Shown in pieces: positions 1-8,401 of a stretch of 42,804 nucleotides of DNA (its first letter is position 1; each line of letters begins with the position of its first letter). Source of the stretch: Deltaproteobacteria bacterium (lineage in GTDB: Bacteria; Desulfobacterota_B; Binatia; UBA9968); contig VBKY01000086.1 of NCBI GenBank assembly GCA_005879255.1, forward strand, positions 1 to 42,804. The letters run 5' to 3'. The notes beneath the pieces were generated by a model. That model ran no database searches and was not told where the DNA came from. It was given only the letters and a program-made list of their open reading frames with translations. A program made the position numbers and the translations under genes.

Positions 1-345
1 CCCAAGCTTTGTCAGGGGTGTCTTCACTATGGGCAGTGCACCTCGGCCAAGCACGGTCGAAAGATCATTCGTCTGGCACTGGAAGAGCTCAAAGAGAAAC
101 TGGAAGTCCAGTATGAGGCGTCAAAAGAAATCTATGGCCGAAGAAAGGAGCGAGCGGAGCTTCCCTTTGGCCATATCAAGAGCAATCTGAAAACCATTGG
201 ATTTTTACTGCGGGGAAAGGTGGGGGTCAATGCGGAGACCTCTTTGTTGGCCACCTGTTTTAATCTTGCGCGGATGATTACGATTCTGGGGGTATCCAGC
301 CTGATCGAAAAGCTTACGGCTCTTCGAATCCCGGTGATGGCGTAA
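1..345 (+). CDS. Transposase, C-terminal part (IS1182/DDE type), 5' end outside window
   Basis: Frame 1 is open from the first base to a TAA at 343-345, giving 114 residues. It starts with a CxxC...C cluster (CQGC, then QC), continues with a basic stretch, then the segment ELPFGHIKSNLKTIGFLLRG and ends in a helix with NLARM. In IS1182-like DDE transposases a zinc-like Cys cluster is followed by an FG.IK...F.LRG block carrying the last catalytic region, so this is the C-terminal third of such a protein. The reading frame shows no lesion here, so the element may be intact to the left. No clear terminal inverted repeat was identified downstream. Family assignment is from pattern recognition; a related DDE family is possible. 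Confidence 0.75.
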   Translation, partial: PKLCQGCLHYGQCTSAKHGRKIIRLALEELKEKLEVQYEASKEIYGRRKERAELPFGHIKSNLKTIGFLLRGKVGVNAETSLLATCFNLARMITILGVSSLIEKLTALRIPVMA

Positions 346-543
346 GATTCGCGCCGAGTACGCCTAGGCACCAGTTGGAGGCAAAACTGGATCAACACTG
401 AGCTTTCAGACAATCACTCTGAACCCTATCGTCCTCTCGGCGATGCTCTGAACAGGTTTACTTTGAATATTCCACCCATTGCGACACAGTCTCCGACGGG
501 GGAGGACAAAGGTGGGGGTGATTCTTCGCATCCCGCGTATGTG

Positions 544-1512
544 ATGGGACTGAAATTTGTGCTGCTGGTATTTACGTTACTAATTGCATTTGGCAGCCGT
601 GCCGAGGCCGCCTCCGCAAAGTCCGTCAACTTCGCTTCCAATACTCCTACATTGAGCGGGACTTTGCCGCTCGTCGTCGCCCAGGAATTTGGCTTCTTTG
701 CCGCTGAAGGGCTGGAAGTAAAAACGGTACTGATTCGGGGCGGCCCTACTGCGATGGCTGCGCTCGTCGGCGGCGGCGTGGATTACACTTTGGTCGCCGG
801 AGTGGCCGCGGTTCGAGCCATCGCGCAAAACGCGCCGATGTTCATCATCAGCGGCATTCAGCCATACATGGATTACACGCTCCTCGGCGCCAAAGGGATC
901 AACAGCGTCAACGATCTGAAGGGCAAAGTCGTCGGCGTCACCGGCCCCGGCGGCGTCGCGGAATTCGCCGCGGTAGAAGGCTTAGCCAAGAAAGGCTTGG
1001 TGCGCGACCGGGATTACAAAATACTTTACGGCGTCGGCAACAGTCCATCTCGAGCCCAAGCTTTGGAATCCGGTAAAATTCAGGCCTCGCCGTTTTCGTT
1101 TTTAGAAAGGATAGAGCTCGAGAAGAAAGGGTTCCCTACTCTTTTCGACATCGGCAGTGTTATGCCCGGATTCCCCTTCGTGGTGATTGTATCGAGCAAA
1201 CAAAAAATAGAAACGGATCCGGAAGGAATAGTCTCGGTGCTGCGCGCCATCAAGCGTGCTCTCGATTTTCTTCGTAACAACCAAGAAAAAGTTGCAGCCG
1301 CGGTCATCAAAAAGAACACTTTCGGCGATCCGGCATCGGTGCGCCAAGTCATCAACCAGTTCGCCAACGTTTATTCGATCTCGATCACCAAGGAAGATAT
1401 CGAGTCGCTCATCGCCGCCACGCGCATCGAAGCGGAAGCGAAAAAACTCGGCGGCGCGGCGAAGTTTTTCACTCGGCAGTTTTTGGTGAAGGCGAGCGGA
1501 CAGAACAAATAA
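544..1512 (+). CDS. NMT1/NitT-TauT family substrate-binding protein
   Basis: Predicted periplasmic binding protein of 322 residues. The start at ATG 544 is chosen because it places a signal peptide directly at the N terminus (hydrophobic core LLVFTLLIAF, cleavage near AEAA); an in-frame TTG at 463 would add 27 hydrophilic residues. The mature part has the NMT1/THI5-like layout: first-lobe segment ending VAQEFGFFAAEGLEVKTV, a G-rich ligand loop (RGGPTAMAALVGGGVDYT), and the DLKGKVVGVTGPGG hinge segment typical of NitT/TauT/SsuA-type proteins. Ligands in this family range from nitrate and sulfonates to aromatic acids; nothing here fixes the ligand. No ATPase or permease gene is nearby. The next gene, 126 bp downstream and in the same direction, is the Pht5-like gene, separated by a hairpin repeat. 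Confidence 0.9.
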   Translation: MGLKFVLLVFTLLIAFGSRAEAASAKSVNFASNTPTLSGTLPLVVAQEFGFFAAEGLEVKTVLIRGGPTAMAALVGGGVDYTLVAGVAAVRAIAQNAPMFIISGIQPYMDYTLLGAKGINSVNDLKGKVVGVTGPGGVAEFAAVEGLAKKGLVRDRDYKILYGVGNSPSRAQALESGKIQASPFSFLERIELEKKGFPTLFDIGSVMPGFPFVVIVSSKQKIETDPEGIVSVLRAIKRALDFLRNNQEKVAAAVIKKNTFGDPASVRQVINQFANVYSISITKEDIESLIAATRIEAEAKKLGGAAKFFTRQFLVKASGQNK

Positions 1513-1520
1513 ATCAAAAT

Positions 1521-1604
1521 TGGAGTACTGGAGTGGTGGAGTACTGGAGTATGGGTCCTCGCTCGCTGATCCCCCGCATCACTCCAACACTCCATTACTC
1601 CAAC
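1521..1604. repeat. Imperfect inverted repeat built of GGAGT units
   Basis: The left arm repeats TGGAGTACTGGAGTGGTGG-like units and the right arm carries the complementary CATCACTCCAACACTCC-type units, so the transcript could fold into a long imperfect hairpin between two co-directional genes. The same word family reappears at 2896-2938. It may act as an attenuator or terminator, or be a REP-like dispersed element. Confidence 0.6.
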
Positions 1605-1638
1605 AACAGAGCACTCCGCGACAACTCACGACTTAGAA

Positions 1639-2568
1639 TTGACTCTTATGCTCGCAGATTACCATCGCACGCGGCCTTTACTTAACGGCGAAGTCACGGC
1701 GCACGGAATCAAGCTGCAACCGCGTCGTGCCGAAACCGGCGAGGCGTGCATGCGCCCCGTCTATGAAGAATTCGACATCGCCGAGATGTCGCTTTCCTGG
1801 TACATGATGGCGCGCTGCCGCAACGAGCCGGTGATCGCGTTGCCGATTTTTCCGCTGCGCATGCAGATCCATCCTTATATTTTTTGTTCGGCATCTTCAG
1901 ACATCGAGCGGCCTGAGGATCTCAAAGGGAAAAAGATTGGCATGGACGAGTACCGACTTACGGTGGGCCTGTGGGCGCGCGGAATCCTACAGGAATACCA
2001 CGGCGTGCGGCCGGAGGATTGCGAGTGGTTCACCTCGGCGCCCGAGCGAGCGGGATATCAGCCACCGGCAGGCGTCAAAGTCACCGTGGTGGACGAACCC
2101 ACCGAAGCGCTCTTGCTGCGCGGCGAGATCGACGCGCTGATCCCACCCAACGTCGTACCCTCCTTCCGAGCACGAGACCCGCGCATTCGACGCGTCTTCA
2201 AAGATCCGAGAACCACGGTGAACGAATACTTTCACAAGACGAAGATTTTTCCGATCACGCACACTCTCGTCGTGCGCCAGTCACTCTTTGACGAACAGCC
2301 CTGGCTGGTCTCAAGTCTACTCAACGCATTCACAGAAGCGGAAAACCTCTGCCGCAAATCCTACGACTACGCGAAGCGTCTCGCGTTTCCGAGCGCAGTG
2401 TTGATTTTAGAAGAAGAGGAAGAAATATTCGGCGGTAATCCTTGGGGCCACGGCTTAACAGCCGAAAATCAGGTCGTGCTTGAAAAGTTCCTTCAGTACG
2501 CAAACGAACAGGGCTACATCCCGTCTCGCCCGCCGCTGAATGAACTATTCGCTCCGGTGGGAAATTAG
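1639..2568 (+). CDS. 4,5-dihydroxyphthalate decarboxylase (Pht5)-like protein
   Basis: 309 residues, starting at TTG 1639 (no ATG or GTG lies upstream in the open frame; the start LTLMLADYHRTRPLL matches the usual N terminus of the family). There is no signal peptide, so the protein is probably cytoplasmic although its fold is related to binding proteins. Diagnostic segments are ADYHRTRPLLNGEV near the N terminus, FDIAEMSLSWYM, the LPIFPLRMQIHPYIF block, the DLKGKKIGMDEYRLTVGLWARG hinge (about residues 93-115) and the C-terminal WGHGL motif. Pht5 removes a carboxylate from 4,5-dihydroxyphthalate, but many environmental homologues carry this name by similarity only, so the substrate is not established. 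It follows an NMT1-type binding protein in the same direction, which suggests linked function. Confidence 0.75.
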   Translation: MTLMLADYHRTRPLLNGEVTAHGIKLQPRRAETGEACMRPVYEEFDIAEMSLSWYMMARCRNEPVIALPIFPLRMQIHPYIFCSASSDIERPEDLKGKKIGMDEYRLTVGLWARGILQEYHGVRPEDCEWFTSAPERAGYQPPAGVKVTVVDEPTEALLLRGEIDALIPPNVVPSFRARDPRIRRVFKDPRTTVNEYFHKTKIFPITHTLVVRQSLFDEQPWLVSSLLNAFTEAENLCRKSYDYAKRLAFPSAVLILEEEEEIFGGNPWGHGLTAENQVVLEKFLQYANEQGYIPSRPPLNELFAPVGN

Positions 2569-2958
2569 GACCGCTCAAACGCTCTTACTGCTCTCGGCGG
2601 GGCTCGGCAATCTGGCGCTTAGAAAACGAAGATTTTTAGCGCGCAAAAATTCAACTAACTCGCTGAGCGCACGAACGGATTGCGGACATTGCCCTGGTTC
2701 GAGCCGCGATCATCCGCCTCTGCCTTTGTAAATCGATTCACGGATTCGTTCCCACGTGGGGACTTCCACGCCGGACTGAAGGCCCCTGCCCGTGAATGAC
2801 GCCGTCCGCAGACGGAATTCTCCTCTGCTCTTTCGCTCAGCGTAGGCGTAAGATTGTACTTTTTGCCAATACCCATCGTGCTCGATAAAACCAAATGGAG
2901 TGATGGAGTATTTTTTATCTGATCGTTCCATCACTCCACCACTCCAACTCTTTTCACT
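2569..2958. other. Intergenic region between convergent genes
   Basis: This 390 bp lies between the stop codons of two convergent genes and contains no credible reading frame. It holds a perfect CCCACGTGGG palindrome near 2750, a small CCGTC-CGCA-GACGG hairpin near 2805 and the GGAGT inverted repeat listed separately. Confidence 0.6.
2896..2938. terminator. Perfect 11-bp inverted repeat, bidirectional terminator-like
   Basis: TGGAGTGATGG (2896-2906) is exactly complementary to CCATCACTCCA (2928-2938) across a 21-bp loop rich in T. It lies between convergent genes just past the stop at 2959. Its sequence is the same word family as the element at 1521-1604. A role in termination is inferred from position and symmetry. 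Confidence 0.5.
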
Positions 2959-3969
2959 TCACTTCGCGCGCTGCACATTGCTGAAAAACCCGCTCTGCTC
3001 GAGCTCGCGCACGATGTGATTATCGATCTGACCATCGATCGACAGTGGTCGCACGGCCGGCTCGTTCTTGTCGAGGAATCCTTTGATTACCGCGATGCCC
3101 GCTCGACTCGGGTAGGGAACTTTGGGCATATAGCGCGGATAGTTCTTCTGAGTTTCCTCGATCACCAGCGGGTCGTCGATCTTGAGCCGCGTTTTCATAA
3201 CCTTCATTACCGATTCGGGATCGCTTCTAAATAACGCCATGCCCTCCGCGATCGCCCTTGCAAAGCTTCGCACGACGTCGGGATTTTGCTTGATGAAGGC
3301 GCGCCGGGTAACCACTCCGGCCACCTGATACTCCGGAACCAGATCCGCCACGTCGGCCAATTCGCGATAACCTTCCTGCTTCGCCCGCGCCAGCGTCGGC
3401 AAAGACAGCGGCCCGCCGACGATCTTCCGCGACTCCATGGCTGCCAGGATCGGCGGAACTCCGCCCATCTGCAAAATGGGCACGTCGGCCTCGGGCTTAA
3501 ATCCCCATTTTTCCAATGTCAGGCGAAGCAGCATGTCCGTAGACGAGCCGTAGCGTGTAATGCCCATCGGCTTGCCCTTGAGCTCCCGGTAATCCTTGAT
3601 CTCGGGGCGCACCATGATCGAAAAGGGCGGCTTGGTCACGATGCCGAGGATCATCACCGTGTCGCTGCCGTGGGCGTTCACGCGAAAGACCGGCTCGATG
3701 CCCTGAATGCCGATCGGCGTGGTGCCGCTGAGTAGTGACTGCATCGCCTGGGAACCGGCGACATAAATCAACTCGACGTCGAGACCATTCTTTGCAAACA
3801 AGCCTTTATCGACTGCGAGCCAGGTCACTACCGCCGTTCCCGAGATCGAGCTGTAGGCCACGCGAAGCTGAGTCTTCGCCGACACCGTTGTGGAAGTTGA
3901 CATAACTATTACCGAAGCAAACAACGACACTCCGAGCAACAATCTTACGCGCGCAAAGTTATTTTTCAT
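2959..3969 (-). CDS. NMT1/NitT-TauT family substrate-binding protein
   Basis: Predicted secreted binding protein of 336 residues. ATG at 3969 is chosen over the GTG at 3978 because GGAGGG (3978-3983) lies 8 bp upstream of the ATG, while it would overlap the GTG. The signal peptide covers about residues 1-32 (LLLGVSLFASVIVM core, TVSAK end). The mature protein shows VAYSSISGTAVVTWLAVDKG, FAKNGLDVELIYV, a GSQAMQSLLSG ligand loop and the YRELKGKPMGITRYGSSTD hinge segment. Its C terminus (IVRELEQSGFF) matches that of the proteins at 6301-7299 and 40193-41208, so these three form one subfamily. The crotonase gene at 4011-4787 lies 41 bp upstream in the same direction, so the two are probably co-transcribed. 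Confidence 0.9.
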   Translation of the reverse strand: MKNNFARVRLLLGVSLFASVIVMSTSTTVSAKTQLRVAYSSISGTAVVTWLAVDKGLFAKNGLDVELIYVAGSQAMQSLLSGTTPIGIQGIEPVFRVNAHGSDTVMILGIVTKPPFSIMVRPEIKDYRELKGKPMGITRYGSSTDMLLRLTLEKWGFKPEADVPILQMGGVPPILAAMESRKIVGGPLSLPTLARAKQEGYRELADVADLVPEYQVAGVVTRRAFIKQNPDVVRSFARAIAEGMALFRSDPESVMKVMKTRLKIDDPLVIEETQKNYPRYMPKVPYPSRAGIAVIKGFLDKNEPAVRPLSIDGQIDNHIVRELEQSGFFSNVQRAK

Positions 3970-4010
3970 CGCCCGCACCCCTCCAACAACTGATCACTTA
4001 CAACCGGCAA

Positions 4011-4787
4011 CTATTTATGAAACTGCCGCGTCCCGGCATACGCCCGCGGATTGACCAACGCGTGTTCCTCCTGCATAAGCCAAGCGATCTCGGCCGCGGC
4101 CGGCACGCTCGTCGCTTCCATCGAAGAGCGCCCCGCCATCTTGCAATATTTAAGTGTAACTTTGTCAAATTTGCCGATTTCTTCGCCCCACTTCCAGGCT
4201 TCGTCTTGCAACTGTTCGTGTGGCACGACGCGGTTGATCAGTCCGGCTTCCATGGATTTCTTTGCATCCCAGTTCTCGCCGGTAAGAATCAACTCAAAGG
4301 CAAGTTTGGTGGGAATGAGCGTCTTGAACATCGTCGCGATAATCGGATAGGGCAAGAAGCCGCGCTTGATTTCCGGCAACCCGAACTGCGCTTTATTCGA
4401 TGCAATGGCGAGATCGTGCGGCAGCAAGAGTGTGATGCCGCCGCCTAGGCAAAACCCGTTCACTACGGCGATCGTCACCTTGGGAAAGGTTCGGATCACT
4501 TCGGCCACATGATAAGCACGCGGTTCCGCGCGACGGTCAGTTCCGCGGTTCTTGCCGCCCTCAGTGGGGAACTCCGATAAATCCCGCCCGGCGCAGTACG
4601 CCACGTCGCCCGCGCCCGTCGTCAATACCACGGCGATGGAGTCGTCTTTGCGCAATTCATCGAAGATCGCCAAAATCTCCCGGATCGCGTCGCGGCTCAA
4701 AGCGTTTCTTTTCTCCGGCCGGTTGATCGTAATTTTCGCCACCGCGCCGCGTGTTTCGAGGATCGTGAATTTCCCTTCTTTGATCAT
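4011..4787 (-). CDS. Enoyl-CoA hydratase/isomerase family protein
   Basis: 258 residues. The start at 4787 (MIKEGKFTIL) fits the family N terminus and has GAAGGGA about 8 bp upstream; the longer frame would add 35 unrelated residues. Crotonase-fold features are RPEKRNALS, the oxyanion-hole segments AYCAGRDLSEF (about 75-85) and NGFCLGGGITL (about 123-133), and FGLPEIKRGFLPYPI (about 150-165). The glutamate of GLPE corresponds to the second catalytic glutamate of enoyl-CoA hydratase, whereas the position after GGG that normally holds the first glutamate is threonine, so plain hydration is doubtful; isomerase, lyase or hydrolase activity is possible. It shares a 274-bp intergenic region with the divergent binding-protein gene at 5062. 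Confidence 0.9.
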   Translation of the reverse strand: MIKEGKFTILETRGAVAKITINRPEKRNALSRDAIREILAIFDELRKDDSIAVVLTTGAGDVAYCAGRDLSEFPTEGGKNRGTDRRAEPRAYHVAEVIRTFPKVTIAVVNGFCLGGGITLLLPHDLAIASNKAQFGLPEIKRGFLPYPIIATMFKTLIPTKLAFELILTGENWDAKKSMEAGLINRVVPHEQLQDEAWKWGEEIGKFDKVTLKYCKMAGRSSMEATSVPAAAEIAWLMQEEHALVNPRAYAGTRQFHK

Positions 4788-5061
4788 GAAATGATTCCCT
4801 TCTTTGATCTGACCATGACGAAGACTCGAGCGTTGTGTCTTGGATCCCAGGTTCAACTCGAGGCTTGAAACCCGACACACAAAATACCTCAACTCCGCTT
4901 TGGTAGGCGAATAACACCGGCTAATGACCCGGTCAACTGCAGCTTCACATCCACGGGCCGTGCGCTTCGCTTCTTCCCAGTCTTGTTCGATCTTGCAACA
5001 CCCCTCTCAATCGGATATCCCGATGCCAATGGAATCGAGGAGCCACGCTGGAGGTGGTTCG
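4788..5061. promoter_or_regulatory. Divergent intergenic region (crotonase / binding protein)
   Basis: The 274 bp separate the start of the minus-strand crotonase from the start of the plus-strand binding protein and must hold both promoters. No convincing sigma-70 boxes or operator symmetry were picked out by eye. GGAGG at 5050-5054 is the ribosome site of the plus-strand gene. Confidence 0.4.
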
Positions 5062-6063
5062 ATGCGGCGTATATTGATTTCGATTCTGATCTTTCAAATT
5101 TGGTTTCCAATAAACTCTAACGGTCAGGAAAGTCACGCCGCCAAGCTCGTGGAGGGCGCAAAAAAAGAAGGCTCGCTCGTTTGGTACACTTCGACCAGCA
5201 TCGAAGACGTCAAGAGGCTCTTTGATGCCTACAACAAAAAATATCCGTTCATCAAGACCGAATTTTTCAATGCGGGTTCGGCCAGACTCTTTAACCGCAT
5301 CCTCAACGAGAGCCGCGTGGGTAAATTTTTTTTCGACCTCGTGGCGGTTCGGGGCGTGGAAACACATCAATTAGTGAAAGCAGGTTTTCTTCAGCCCTAT
5401 TTGTCGCCGGAGAGCGGCGCCTACCCGCAAGGATTCAAGGATGCCAAGGCGTATTGGATAGACTATTTCGACGCTTACAATATCATCGCATACAACACAA
5501 AACTCGTGCCGAAGGACCAGGCACCCAAGAGCTGGGAAGACTTACTCGACCCTAAGTGGAAAAGTAAAATCGGCATGGAGGAAGAAATGTACTCGTGGTA
5601 CGCAGCCATCTCCGTGGCTTGGGGCCGAGAAAGAGCGCAACGCTACATGAGGGCACTGGCCAAACAGGATATTCAGCTTCGCAACGGCCAGACTCTAATC
5701 GCGCAGCTCATGGCGGCGGGGGAGTTTCACATGGGGATGGCATTGGCCCATCGAATCGAAAAAATGAAGGAACAAGGAGCTCCTGTGGAATGGGTCACCA
5801 CGCTCGACCCGGTAACGGTGTCGCTGCACCCGATCGGGGTTGCGGCCAAAGCCCCTCACCCCAACGCGGCAAAACTGTTCATCGACTTTGTGCTCTCAAA
5901 AGAAGGCCAGCAGCTCGTCTTGGCGATCGGTAGGACACCCTCCCGGCCCGGCATCGATACCAAGATGCAGGCAAAAAATCTCAAGCTCTTCCCTATACCT
6001 CCTGAGCTCGGCGAAAATTATAACCAATACCAGAAAGAATTCCGCGAAATCTTTCGCCAGTAA
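5062..6063 (+). CDS. Extracellular solute-binding protein, FbpA-like (SBP_bac_6/8 type)
   Basis: 333 residues. ATG 5062 is preceded by GGAGGTG with a 7-bp gap and begins a signal peptide (MRRILISILIFQIWF). The mature protein opens AAKLVEGAKKEGSLVWYTS and has the family hinge QAPKSWEDLLDPKWKSKIGM (about 150-170) and the C-terminal KAPHPNAAKLFIDFVLSKEG, as in ferric-iron, thiamine and polyamine-type binding proteins. Tyrosines occur in the segments DYFDAYNIIAYNTKL and EEEMYSWYAA, the regions that hold metal-ligand tyrosines in FbpA, but ligand identity cannot be concluded. The protein at 23185-24207 is a clear paralogue (same EMY/EYIWY, KAPHPNAA and NLIAQL blocks). No transporter partner is nearby. 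Confidence 0.88.
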   Translation: MRRILISILIFQIWFPINSNGQESHAAKLVEGAKKEGSLVWYTSTSIEDVKRLFDAYNKKYPFIKTEFFNAGSARLFNRILNESRVGKFFFDLVAVRGVETHQLVKAGFLQPYLSPESGAYPQGFKDAKAYWIDYFDAYNIIAYNTKLVPKDQAPKSWEDLLDPKWKSKIGMEEEMYSWYAAISVAWGRERAQRYMRALAKQDIQLRNGQTLIAQLMAAGEFHMGMALAHRIEKMKEQGAPVEWVTTLDPVTVSLHPIGVAAKAPHPNAAKLFIDFVLSKEGQQLVLAIGRTPSRPGIDTKMQAKNLKLFPIPPELGENYNQYQKEFREIFRQ

Positions 6064-6104
6064 GAGCGTAGCGCGGCAGAACAGAACGCGAAGAACTCGG
6101 ATGG

Positions 6105-6185
6105 TTCATCGCGGAGGCGCCAAGGACCCGGAGGGGAGAGTTTTGCAATAAAGAATCTCTACGGGCTCTAGGCCTCTGCGGTGAA
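6105..6185. repeat. Inverted repeat with GCGGAGGC / GCCTCTGCGG arms
   Basis: TTCATCGCGGAGGC (6105-6118) pairs with GCCTCTGCGGTGAA (6172-6185) with two mismatches around a 53-bp loop, in the 237-bp gap between two co-directional binding-protein genes. Likely a dispersed hairpin element or weak terminator. Confidence 0.45.
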
Positions 6186-6300
6186 TCCTGTTTTTCCCCT
6201 TTTGGTAGCGGCTACACCGCACTGGGTCTGTGGTGAATACTCCTAGCCCTCCTCTGACAAATCCGAAACCGCGCCCACGAGCCAACGAAGGAGTGACACT

Positions 6301-7299
6301 TTGACTCTCTTCAGAATGATTGCCGCAGCAATTCTTGTGCTCATGTTGACGTCTGGCGTGCACTCCGCGGACGCGCCGAAACTCGAAAGGCTCGTCATCG
6401 GCTACCCTGCCCCGGTCGCATCCCTCGGCATTGTCGACGTCATGCGCAAGGGCGGTCTGTTCAAAAAGAACGGGCTTGACGTCGATCTCGTTTATATCCA
6501 AGGAAGCCCGATTCTAACTACCGCGATGGTTTCGGGCCAGGTGCCGTTGAGCTTCATCGGCGGCGCGGCGATCGTGGCGTCGGCCGTCGGCGGCGCCGAT
6601 ACGGTTTATCTCGCCTGCGGTATTAACACGCTCTACTGGCGCGTCTTTTCGACGCCGGACGTCAAAACCATCGCCGATCTCAAAGGCAAGAAAATCGGCG
6701 TGACGACTATCGGTTCGCAGGAGGACAGCGTCATCCGCTTTATCCTCAAAGAGCGCGGCCTCAATCCCGATCGTGACTTCGCTATGGTTGCGGTCGGCGG
6801 CGCGCCGACGCGATTGGCCGCCTTGAGCAAAGGTGCCATCCATGCCTCCACTTTCATTCCGCCACAAGACATCGCCGCAGAGAGGCTCGGTCTTCATGAG
6901 CTTATCGACATGAGTAAACTTGGGCTTTACAACCCCGGTAGCTGCTTTGCCAGCACCAAGAGCTACGTCAAAGCTCATCGCGACACCGTCATGCGAGTGA
7001 TGAAGACCTTCGTAGAAGGGCTACGTTATTACAAAGACAATCGGGAATTCGTTTTAAAGGTCACGGCCGACTTCGCGCAGAACCGCGACCCCGAAGTCTT
7101 GCGACCTACCTACGAAGTAGTTACCCGCTTCCAGGACCGCATTCCGTACGTCAACATGAAGGGCATCGAGTTCATGCTCAAGACATTGGAGCTGCGCGAC
7201 CCGCGCGCCAAGACTTTCGATCCGGCCAGCGTCGTTGATTCGAGCTTCATTCAAGAGCTGGACAGGAGCGGCTTCATTGACGCGGTGTGGAAAAAATAA
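6301..7299 (+). CDS. NMT1/NitT-TauT family substrate-binding protein
   Basis: 332 residues from TTG 6301, preceded by AAGGAGTG about 6 bp away; an in-frame ATG at 6316 is a possible alternative. The signal peptide ends near HSADA (residues 22-25). The mature part carries RKGGLFKKNGLDVDLVYIQG, the ligand loop SPILTTAMVSGQ, and IADLKGKKIGVTTIGSQED (about 119-137). The C terminus ends in SFIQELDRSGFIDAVWKK, the same type of tail as in the proteins at 2959-3969 and 40193-41208. The ligand is unknown. The downstream neighbour is convergent, with a hairpin between them. Confidence 0.9.
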   Translation: MTLFRMIAAAILVLMLTSGVHSADAPKLERLVIGYPAPVASLGIVDVMRKGGLFKKNGLDVDLVYIQGSPILTTAMVSGQVPLSFIGGAAIVASAVGGADTVYLACGINTLYWRVFSTPDVKTIADLKGKKIGVTTIGSQEDSVIRFILKERGLNPDRDFAMVAVGGAPTRLAALSKGAIHASTFIPPQDIAAERLGLHELIDMSKLGLYNPGSCFASTKSYVKAHRDTVMRVMKTFVEGLRYYKDNREFVLKVTADFAQNRDPEVLRPTYEVVTRFQDRIPYVNMKGIEFMLKTLELRDPRAKTFDPASVVDSSFIQELDRSGFIDAVWKK

Positions 7300-7316
7300 T
7301 CTCGCTTCAAAAACTC

Positions 7317-7379
7317 GTAAGGCGTGACGGGTAAGGAGTAAGAGGTATTATCCGAACCCCTAACCCCTCACGCTTTACC
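7317..7379. terminator. Hairpin between convergent genes
   Basis: GTAAGGCGTGAC (7317-7328) pairs with CTCACGCTTTAC (7368-7379) with two mismatches, and the intervening GGGTAAGGAGT / ACCCCTAACCCC words add further pairing. It lies between the stop codons of the binding-protein gene and gap, so it probably ends transcription from either side. Confidence 0.45.
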
Positions 7380-7399
7380 CCTGACGGCCATCAGACGCG

Positions 7400-8401
7400 T
7401 TATCCCCACCGAGCGATCAAACCCAGCAAATCACAAACGCGATTGGAATATCCCCACTCGTTGTCGTACCAACTGAGGCACTTCAGATATTTGCCACCGG
7501 TAATGCTGGTAAATGCCGGGTCGAAAATAGAGGAATGCGAATTTCCGATGACGTCCGATGATACGACGGGCGAGTCCATGAGTTGCAAAATACCCTTCAT
7601 TCGTTTCGACTCCGCCGCGGATTTTATCGCCGCATGAACGTCCTCGGCCTTGACGGATTTCTCAAGTTCGACAAACAAATCGACCACGGAGCCATCGGGC
7701 ACCGGGACACGCGCGGCAATTCCGTCCAGCCGCCCTTTAAGCTCGGGCAAGACCTCGCCCACCGCCTTCGCCGCACCGGTAGAGGTCGGTATGATATTTT
7801 CCGCCGCGGCACGGCTGCGCCGCCAATCCGAGTGCGGCACGTCGGCCAGGCGCTGGTCGTTGGTGTAGGCGTGCACGGTATTGATGATACCTTCGACGAT
7901 GCCGAACGAATCGTTGAGCACCTTTGCCAGCGGCGCCAGACAATTAGTGGTGCAGCTCGCGTTCGAAATCATCCGGTGATCCGGCTTGAGCCCGTCATCG
8001 TTAACGCCGAGCACGACGGTATAGTCAATCTCGTCCTTCGCCGGAACGGTCAGCACCACGCGCTTAGCGCCGGCGTCCAGATGTTTGCCGAGTTGTTCCC
8101 TGCTGGTGAATATTCCTGTCGATTCGATGACGACGTCGATGTCGAGTTCACGCCACGGCAGTTTGAGCGGTTCCTTTTCATGAAGCATGCGGGTTCGACC
8201 ATGCGACGTGATCAGATTATCGCCTTCGAGCCGCAAAGCGCCCTTAAAGCGACCCATTACGGTGTCATAATTCAGCAGATAACGCAGCGCGTTGTGATCG
8301 AAGACGTCGTTGATCGCAACCAGTTCGGCGTCTGCGCGCTTATCCAGAATACGAAACACGGAACGGCCGATTCGGCCAAATCCGTTAATGGCAACCCTCA
8401 T
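7400..8401 (-). CDS. gap: Type I glyceraldehyde-3-phosphate dehydrogenase
   Basis: 333 residues, full family length. It catalyses NAD(P)-dependent oxidative phosphorylation of glyceraldehyde 3-phosphate in glycolysis and the reverse step in gluconeogenesis or the Calvin cycle, in the cytoplasm. The N terminus is the dinucleotide-binding motif INGFGRIGR; the catalytic cysteine is Cys150 in SNASCTTN and the general base is His177 in TVHAYT. The phosphate-binding segments RRSRAAAENIIPTSTGAA and the C-terminal SWYDNEWGYSNR are complete. The ATG overlaps the stop of the upstream GAPDH-like gene as ATGA, and its GGAGGTG ribosome site lies inside that gene, so the two are translationally coupled. 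Confidence 0.97.
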   Translation of the reverse strand: MRVAINGFGRIGRSVFRILDKRADAELVAINDVFDHNALRYLLNYDTVMGRFKGALRLEGDNLITSHGRTRMLHEKEPLKLPWRELDIDVVIESTGIFTSREQLGKHLDAGAKRVVLTVPAKDEIDYTVVLGVNDDGLKPDHRMISNASCTTNCLAPLAKVLNDSFGIVEGIINTVHAYTNDQRLADVPHSDWRRSRAAAENIIPTSTGAAKAVGEVLPELKGRLDGIAARVPVPDGSVVDLFVELEKSVKAEDVHAAIKSAAESKRMKGILQLMDSPVVSSDVIGNSHSSIFDPAFTSITGGKYLKCLSWYDNEWGYSNRVCDLLGLIARWG

